A DNA stretch of 64,000 nucleotides from Chitinophaga horti. Its GTDB lineage: Bacteria > Bacteroidota > Bacteroidia > Chitinophagales > Chitinophagaceae. Positions 59,501 to 64,000 of the stretch are shown here, one piece after another; the stretch's first letter is position 1, and the number at the start of each line of letters is the position of its first letter. The notes beneath the pieces are model-generated. The model worked only from the letters and a program-made list of their open reading frames with translations. It had not been told where the DNA came from and made no database searches. The stretch is taken from positions 5,456,001 to 5,520,000 of the forward strand of contig NZ_CP107006.1 in assembly GCF_022867795.2 (NCBI RefSeq), in the 5' to 3' direction. The position numbers and the translations under genes are program-made.

Positions 59501-59725
59501 CATAGAAAGCAAAATAATTGGTTAAGGATATTACCCTAACAAAGCCGAAAACTCAAGTCCATACTCACTTTCCAAAGAAAATTTGTTTTGAACTGATTTT
59601 TTTGAAAAGTGACGAACGGCAATTTTTGAGGGACGAACTACGCAAATCGGGAATAAGTTGTGGATAAACACGGGTCACTCTTTTGTAAACAGTTGTCATT
59701 TAACATATTTTTTTTGGGCATTTTG
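59501..59725. other. Intergenic stretch between divergent padR and the small secreted gene
   Basis: No gene, repeat or hairpin recognised; A/T-rich sequence. Confidence 0.4.
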
Positions 59726-59755
59726 TTTGATTATAACATAGGGCGTTTATTTTTG
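59722..59755 (+). promoter_or_regulatory. Promoter of the 59762 gene
   Basis: TTTG at 59722-59725 (22 bases) or 59726-59729 (18 bases) before TATTTTTG (59748-59755). The ATG follows after six bases, a nearly leaderless layout. Confidence 0.65.
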
Positions 59756-59761
59756 CTAAAG

Positions 59762-60076
59762 ATGAAGAGACTATTAAGCGTTATACTTCTCAGCCTGATG
59801 TGTATTCAGTTACTTCCTATTAAGGAAGTAGGGAAGTTATTGTTTAATAATCAGATAGTTGAAGAGCATGTGGACGGTGCTGCTGAAAACAGCTGCGGCC
59901 AGAAATGTGGTTTTAAGCTATTGAAAGACTATTACGGAAGAAACTCTGAACTGAGTGAACAGATTGCGCACGCGCTGATCGTGAGCACCTTACATTACCA
60001 GTTGTTCGAGAACATTCCAACCAGCCCCATTAAGGAAATACATACGCCTCCTCCAAACCGCGCCCTTTTTTCATAA
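59762..60076 (+). CDS. Small exported protein next to SulP
   Basis: 104 residues from the ATG at 59762 (MKRLLSVILLSLMCIQLLPI, signal or anchor helix). The open frame reaches back to 59660 but includes the promoter. After the helix: KEVGKLLFNNQIVEEHVDGA, a CGQKC pair at about residues 45-49, and a Pro-rich end (TPPPNRALFS). I do not know a function. It precedes the SulP/carbonic anhydrase genes by 175 bases with a weak hairpin between. Confidence 0.65.
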   Translation: MKRLLSVILLSLMCIQLLPIKEVGKLLFNNQIVEEHVDGAAENSCGQKCGFKLLKDYYGRNSELSEQIAHALIVSTLHYQLFENIPTSPIKEIHTPPPNRALFS

Positions 60077-60087
60077 ACTCTCAACCA

Positions 60088-60108
60088 GCACCGCTTAGGT
60101 GCCTTTTA
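60088..60108 (+). terminator. Weak terminator before SulP
   Basis: GCACC (60088-60092), five bases, GGTGC (60098-60102), then CTTTT. Short stem; termination probably incomplete. Confidence 0.45.
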
Positions 60109-60251
60109 CCTTTTCACACGCTTTTATTTCAAACTGGCAGACGACTTTCCACGTCCTGATTCGGCATGGTGGCCTCATTCCTTCGTGAATGTATCCGCAA
60201 ACCGATGAATGAAGATGTTGAATTGACGCGTCTGGGCAAATCTCGAAAACC

Positions 60252-61877
60252 ATGAACAAGACATCGCCCTTTTCAAACGTGAAAGGAGACCTGTCCGCAG
60301 GCCTCGTAGTATTTCTGATCGCAGTGCCGCTATGCCTGGGTATAGCTTTGGCCTCTGGTGCGCCACTATTCTCAGGCATGATTGCCGGCATCGTTGGTGG
60401 CATCGTCATTGGATCATTAAGCGGCTCTAACCTGAGCGTATCAGGTCCTGCAGCCGGTCTTACCACGATCGTACTGGCAGCCATCGGCTCCCTGGGTTCT
60501 TTCCCGGTATTTTTAATGGCTGTAGTATTAGCCGGCGGCTTGCAAATATTACTCGGCCTGGCAAGGGCCGGTACCATCGCAAGCTATTTTCCATCGAACG
60601 TAATTACCGGTATGCTTACCGCGATCGGTATTACCATTGTACTAAAACAGATCCCACATGCCTTTGGGTACGATAAAACCGCTGAAGTGGACGAGGGCTT
60701 TACCGTACAGGCGTTAATCGATACGGCCAGTAATATTCACCCGGGAGCGATAATTATCACCGTTGTGTCTATTCTCATCCTGCTTTACTGGAACAAAATT
60801 CCAGTTGTAAAAGCTGTTCCGGCAGCCCTGGTAGCGGTATTGTCGGCCATCGCCATCAATGCCCTGTTCATTGCCACCGGTTCGTCGCTCGCGATCGTTT
60901 CGCAGGAACACCTGGTAACGCTCCCAATAGCTACCGACTTTAACAGCTTCCTGGGACTGTTTACCCTGCCTGACTTCAGCAGCCTTACCAATGGCGCTGT
61001 CTGGATGTCCGCTGCGACCATTGCTGCGGTGGCATCCATCGAAACTTTGCTGAACGTAGAAGCCACCGATAAACTCGACCCGATGAAACGTCATTCTCCT
61101 CCTAACAGGGAACTGATGGCGCAGGGTGTAGGTAACGTGATCAGCGGTATGATTGGCGGTTTGCCCATTACTTCGGTAATTGTGCGCTCTTCCGCTAACA
61201 TTAATTCCGGCGGTCGCACTAAACTGTCAAGCATTACACATGGTACGCTGTTATTAGTGTGCGCCACCTTCATCCCATTCCTGCTTAACCTCATTCCGCT
61301 GGCTACATTGGCCGCCGTACTGCTTGTAACCGGTTATAAACTGTGTAAGATTTCTGTTTTCAAACAAATGTTTGCCAGGGGTAAATACCAGTGGGTACCG
61401 TTTATCGTAACTGTAGTGGCCATCATCGCTACCAACCTGTTGGTGGGCGTTGCGATCGGTTTGGCGGTGAGCGTTATCGCGATTTTGCGTGGTAACCTGA
61501 AAAGTCCGTACTTCTTCCACAAAGAGAAATACCGCACGGGCGACTTTATCAAGCTGGAACTGGCACAGGAAGTGTCTTTCCTTAATAAAGCGAACATCCT
61601 GCTTACACTGGATCATTTACCTGCAGAAAGCACGGTGGAAATTGACGCCAGCAAAACCGTTTACATAGATCAGGACGTACTTGATATTATTCGTGAGTTT
61701 ACGCAGATTAAGGCGCCTCAAAATAAGATCAAGGTGATTTTGAAGGGATTTAAAGAGGCGTACAAAATTTCAAATACCGATCACCTGTTCCTCGACAAAC
61801 CTTCTTCCGAGCGGCCGGTGAGCGTAGTAACGAATGGTACACACACAGAATTACTCAAAGAATTACAGTATAACTAA
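60252..61877 (+). CDS. SulP family anion transporter, probable bicarbonate importer
   Basis: 541 residues, 10-14 membrane helices. SulP signature near the N-terminus: FLIAVPLCLGIALASGAPLF (residues 22-41), GSLSGSNLSVSGPAAGLTTI (55-74) and a later NVISGMIGGLPITSVIVRSS. The C-terminal cytoplasmic part from about 430 is a short STAS domain (LPAESTVEIDASKTVYIDQD). The carbonic anhydrase gene 18 bases downstream argues for bicarbonate, as in known SulP-CA pairs. Sulfate is the alternative. Confidence 0.88.
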   Translation: MNKTSPFSNVKGDLSAGLVVFLIAVPLCLGIALASGAPLFSGMIAGIVGGIVIGSLSGSNLSVSGPAAGLTTIVLAAIGSLGSFPVFLMAVVLAGGLQILLGLARAGTIASYFPSNVITGMLTAIGITIVLKQIPHAFGYDKTAEVDEGFTVQALIDTASNIHPGAIIITVVSILILLYWNKIPVVKAVPAALVAVLSAIAINALFIATGSSLAIVSQEHLVTLPIATDFNSFLGLFTLPDFSSLTNGAVWMSAATIAAVASIETLLNVEATDKLDPMKRHSPPNRELMAQGVGNVISGMIGGLPITSVIVRSSANINSGGRTKLSSITHGTLLLVCATFIPFLLNLIPLATLAAVLLVTGYKLCKISVFKQMFARGKYQWVPFIVTVVAIIATNLLVGVAIGLAVSVIAILRGNLKSPYFFHKEKYRTGDFIKLELAQEVSFLNKANILLTLDHLPAESTVEIDASKTVYIDQDVLDIIREFTQIKAPQNKIKVILKGFKEAYKISNTDHLFLDKPSSERPVSVVTNGTHTELLKELQYN

Positions 61878-61895
61878 CTTAAAAATTGAACAAAC

Positions 61896-62579
61896 ATGAG
61901 GACGCACGATAAAGTATCCCAGTCAAGCCTTACTCCGGCTACTACATTAGAATTTTTGAAAGAAGGTAATCAGCGTTTTGTGAGCAACCTGCGCATCAAC
62001 CGCAACCTGTTACAGCAAGTGAACGATACCCGCGACGGTCAGTGGCCTGCCGCGGCAATCGTTAGCTGTATGGACAGCCGCACTTCTGCGGAACTGATCT
62101 TTGATCAGGGCCTGGGCGATATTTTCAGTATTCGCCTGGCTGGTAACGTTATTTCCGATAACGTACTGGGCAGCCTGGAATATGCAACCAAAGTTGCGGG
62201 TTCTAAGTTTATCGTGGTATTGGGTCACACCAAGTGCGGTGCTATCAAAGGTGCATGCGATGGCGTTGAAATGGGCAACCTGACCGGCTTGCTGAACAAA
62301 ATCCGCCCGGCTATTTTCCAGGAACAAACAATTAAAAACGATCGTACTTCACACAACCCTGCTTTTGTGGATGCGGTAACACATATTCACGTGGAGCGTT
62401 CCGTACAGGCGATCATGGAGCAAAGCTCTATCCTGTATGACATGATCCAGAAAGGAGAAATCGGCATCATTGGTGCCATGTATGACGTAGAAACCGGCGA
62501 AGTAAGCTGGATGGAAGAAACAATGTGCTGCGGCGCACGCCAGATGGCAACTTCAGCAGAAGCTGCTGCTAACGCTTAG
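61896..62579 (+). CDS. Beta-class carbonic anhydrase
   Basis: 227 residues. Zinc ligands Cys58 (SCMDSR, with the Asp60/Arg62 dyad), His111 and Cys114 (LGHTKCGAIKG). Also DIFSIRLAGNVISDNVLGSL typical of the family. Interconverts CO2 and bicarbonate in the cytoplasm and would use or supply bicarbonate for the SulP transporter in the same operon. No signal peptide. Confidence 0.95.
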   Translation: MRTHDKVSQSSLTPATTLEFLKEGNQRFVSNLRINRNLLQQVNDTRDGQWPAAAIVSCMDSRTSAELIFDQGLGDIFSIRLAGNVISDNVLGSLEYATKVAGSKFIVVLGHTKCGAIKGACDGVEMGNLTGLLNKIRPAIFQEQTIKNDRTSHNPAFVDAVTHIHVERSVQAIMEQSSILYDMIQKGEIGIIGAMYDVETGEVSWMEETMCCGARQMATSAEAAANA

Positions 62580-62599
62580 TTATCGAGTGAAAAGGGCGA

Positions 62600-62646
62600 T
62601 AAAAACAAACGGCGGAACGATATGTTCCGCCGCTTTGTTTTTATAA
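62600..62646. terminator. Bidirectional terminator between convergent genes
   Basis: CGGCGGAAC (62610-62618) and GTTCCGCCG (62624-62632), flanked by AAAAAC and TTTGTTTTTAT tracts on either side. Confidence 0.88.
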
Positions 62647-62656
62647 CTTATGGCTA

Positions 62657-63748
62657 CTAAAGGTATTTATCTCCCTTATGCCTTTTTACTTCAGATACAT
62701 ACTCTTTGATCTGCTGTTCGTTCTCCTTCTTACACACGAGCAATACGTCTGCCGTATCGATGACAATGTAGTCGTCGAGGCCTTGTAGTAACACGAGTTT
62801 GTCGTGCGGCGCCTTTACCATATTGTTGGCAGCTTCTACGAGCATTACGTTTTTACCTTGCACCGCGTTACCCTGTTCGTCCTTATCCAGGTTGTCGTAA
62901 GCAGACGCCCAGGTACCCAGGTCGCTCCATCCGAAATTGGAAGGGATCACGTACACGTTATCCGCCTTTTCCATAATTCCGTAGTCAATGGAAATGTTGG
63001 TGCACTGAGAATAGATACGTTCGATCACTTCGGCTTCCGCATCCGTGTTAAGCGCGGCTTGCTCATTTACAAACAGCTCGTCCATTTCGGGGAGGTGTGT
63101 TTTAAATGCTGCCAGGATGCTGCGGGCATTCCAGACGAAAATGCCGGCATTCCAGAGGAAGTCACCACTTTTCAGGAAGGTTTTGGCCAGCTCCAGGTTC
63201 GGCTTTTCGGTAAAAGTTTTCACCTTATACACATTGTCGGCCACCTGTTCGGTCTCGAACTGGATGTAGCCGTAGCCCGTGTCGGGACGAGTAGGTTTAA
63301 TGCCCAGCGTAACCAGTGCGCTATGTTTTTCAACAAACTGCAGCGCATTCAGGCAGGTGCTGGTAAAGCTTACCCCGTCCATGATAAGATGATCGGCCGG
63401 CGCACAGATAATGCTCGCCTTCGGATCTTTTTTGCTGATCTTGTGGGAGATGTAGTCCACGCACGGCGCGGTGTTTTTCCGCGAAGGCTCGCCCACGATA
63501 TTAGCTTTAGGCAGTTGTGGTAATTGCTCGGCCACCAGGTCTGCATAAGCATTATGGGTCACTACATAAATATTGTTAGGGGGAATGAACTGTGCAAACC
63601 GTTCATATGTCCACTGCAATAAGGTTTTTCCAGTATTAAGCATGTCCAGGAACTGCTTGGGGTAGTCGGTGCGGCTATAAGGCCAAAAACGGCTACCGAT
63701 ACCTCCGGCCATAATGGCCACGTAGAAATGGTTATTCAAGGGTGTCAT
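62657..63748 (-). CDS. manC: Mannose-1-phosphate guanylyltransferase
   Basis: 363 residues. Makes GDP-mannose for surface polysaccharides and fucose synthesis. Signature VAIMAGGIGSRFWPYSRTDY then PKQFLDML at the N-terminus, ICAPADHLIMD near 115, FLWNAGIFVWNARSIL and GIMEKADNVYVIPSNFGWSD. The C-terminal mannose-6-phosphate isomerase (cupin) domain of the bifunctional ManC is absent, so this is the short form. Five bases after kdsD, same transcript. Confidence 0.93.
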   Translation of the reverse strand: MTPLNNHFYVAIMAGGIGSRFWPYSRTDYPKQFLDMLNTGKTLLQWTYERFAQFIPPNNIYVVTHNAYADLVAEQLPQLPKANIVGEPSRKNTAPCVDYISHKISKKDPKASIICAPADHLIMDGVSFTSTCLNALQFVEKHSALVTLGIKPTRPDTGYGYIQFETEQVADNVYKVKTFTEKPNLELAKTFLKSGDFLWNAGIFVWNARSILAAFKTHLPEMDELFVNEQAALNTDAEAEVIERIYSQCTNISIDYGIMEKADNVYVIPSNFGWSDLGTWASAYDNLDKDEQGNAVQGKNVMLVEAANNMVKAPHDKLVLLQGLDDYIVIDTADVLLVCKKENEQQIKEYVSEVKRHKGDKYL

Positions 63749-63753
63749 CTCTT

Positions 63754-64000
63754 TTAAATAATTCCTTCTCTGATTAAATCGTGTAAATGTATAATTCCCG
63801 CATATTGGTCACCTCTCATGGCCAACAGTTGTGTAATATCGTATTGTCGCATCATTTCCAGGGCATTTACCGCTAACTCTTCTTCCTGAATGGCTTTAGG
63901 GTTAATCGACATAATATCTGCGGCTGTAACATCCTTTGGATCAATGCTTTTTTCGAGCATACGGCGTAAATCGCCATCCGTTATAATTCCCTGTAATTGG
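63754..64000 (-). CDS. kdsD: Arabinose-5-phosphate isomerase KdsD (C-terminal CBS part), 5' end outside window
   Basis: 82 residues visible, open to the right edge. The frame reads QLQGIITDGDLRRMLEKSID then VTAADIMSINPKAIQEEELA and ITQLLAMRGDQYAGIIHLHD: the second CBS domain and C-terminus of KpsF/KdsD proteins. The complete enzyme converts ribulose 5-phosphate to arabinose 5-phosphate, the first step to Kdo. It connects in pathway terms with kdnB/kdsB/kdnA at 19536-22648. An ATG at 63960 is internal and not the start. Confidence 0.88.
   Translation of the reverse strand, partial: QLQGIITDGDLRRMLEKSIDPKDVTAADIMSINPKAIQEEELAVNALEMMRQYDITQLLAMRGDQYAGIIHLHDLIREGII

Overview
The window looks like a chromosomal segment of a Bacteroidota bacterium, most likely of the Chitinophagaceae (Chitinophaga-like). 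The signs are: many lipoproteins and Gram-negative envelope proteins; a SusC-type plug/barrel receptor and a GLPGLI protein; futalosine-pathway MqnC; PadR-PspC and YtxH/YqjE-type small envelope operons; and Bacteroidota promoters (TTG, about 20 bases, TAnnTTTG) in front of many genes. I saw no tRNA, rRNA, transposase, phage module or CRISPR array.

Layout. 1-5945: end of gcvT, an M28 peptidase with PDZ, a lipoprotein, an NrtR-like regulator, a stand-alone plug-domain protein and an Omp85-like barrel. 5947-12259: a thiamine operon on the minus strand (thiS-thiC-thiE2-thiD-thiE-thiG-thiH) behind a TPP riboswitch. 12336-19468: lipoprotein, dnaN, S41-like N-terminal domain protein, TlpA-type thioredoxin, MFS transporter. 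19536-22648: kdnB, kdsB and kdnA, the set that makes and activates 8-amino-Kdo for LPS. 22755-24013: an NTF2-fold protein followed by two 42-bp tandem arrays and a decayed small gene. 24034-31718: an M16 peptidase pair, a retropepsin-PDZ protease, mqnC, a lipoprotein, a GNAT and a sugar isomerase-like protein. 31956-38770: a TonB-receptor-like barrel with its GLPGLI partner, divergent from a histidine kinase/response regulator operon, with a duplicated 34-bp element between them. 38817-48167: cell-wall and envelope proteins (L,D-transpeptidase, YiiX-like, two CAP-domain lipoproteins, GH25 lysozyme), a radical SAM/SPASM enzyme, a small stress-type membrane operon, an AI-2E family permease and nadD. 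48215-51580: phenylacetyl-CoA epoxidase genes paaABC and, after a repeat-filled gap, paaD. 51773-64000: HExxH protein, S41 and M28 peptidases, FeoB, PspC with PadR, SulP plus carbonic anhydrase, a mannose-1-phosphate guanylyltransferase and the end of kdsD.

The strongest global observation is a series of single-base length errors in otherwise conserved genes: thiH, thiD, an M16 peptidase, pspC, padR, the small gene at 23754-23959 and one tandem-repeat copy. Most sit in short homopolymers. Either the assembly carries about one uncorrected indel per 10 kb, or these genes are really broken. In this annotation such genes are given as one locus across the frame break.

The best candidates for something undescribed are the duplicated operator between the sensor kinase operon and the GLPGLI/barrel pair, the 4+4 array of inverted 11-bp units upstream of paaD, the paired 42-bp arrays, and the 16-bp palindrome lying exactly in the spacer of the thiamine promoter.
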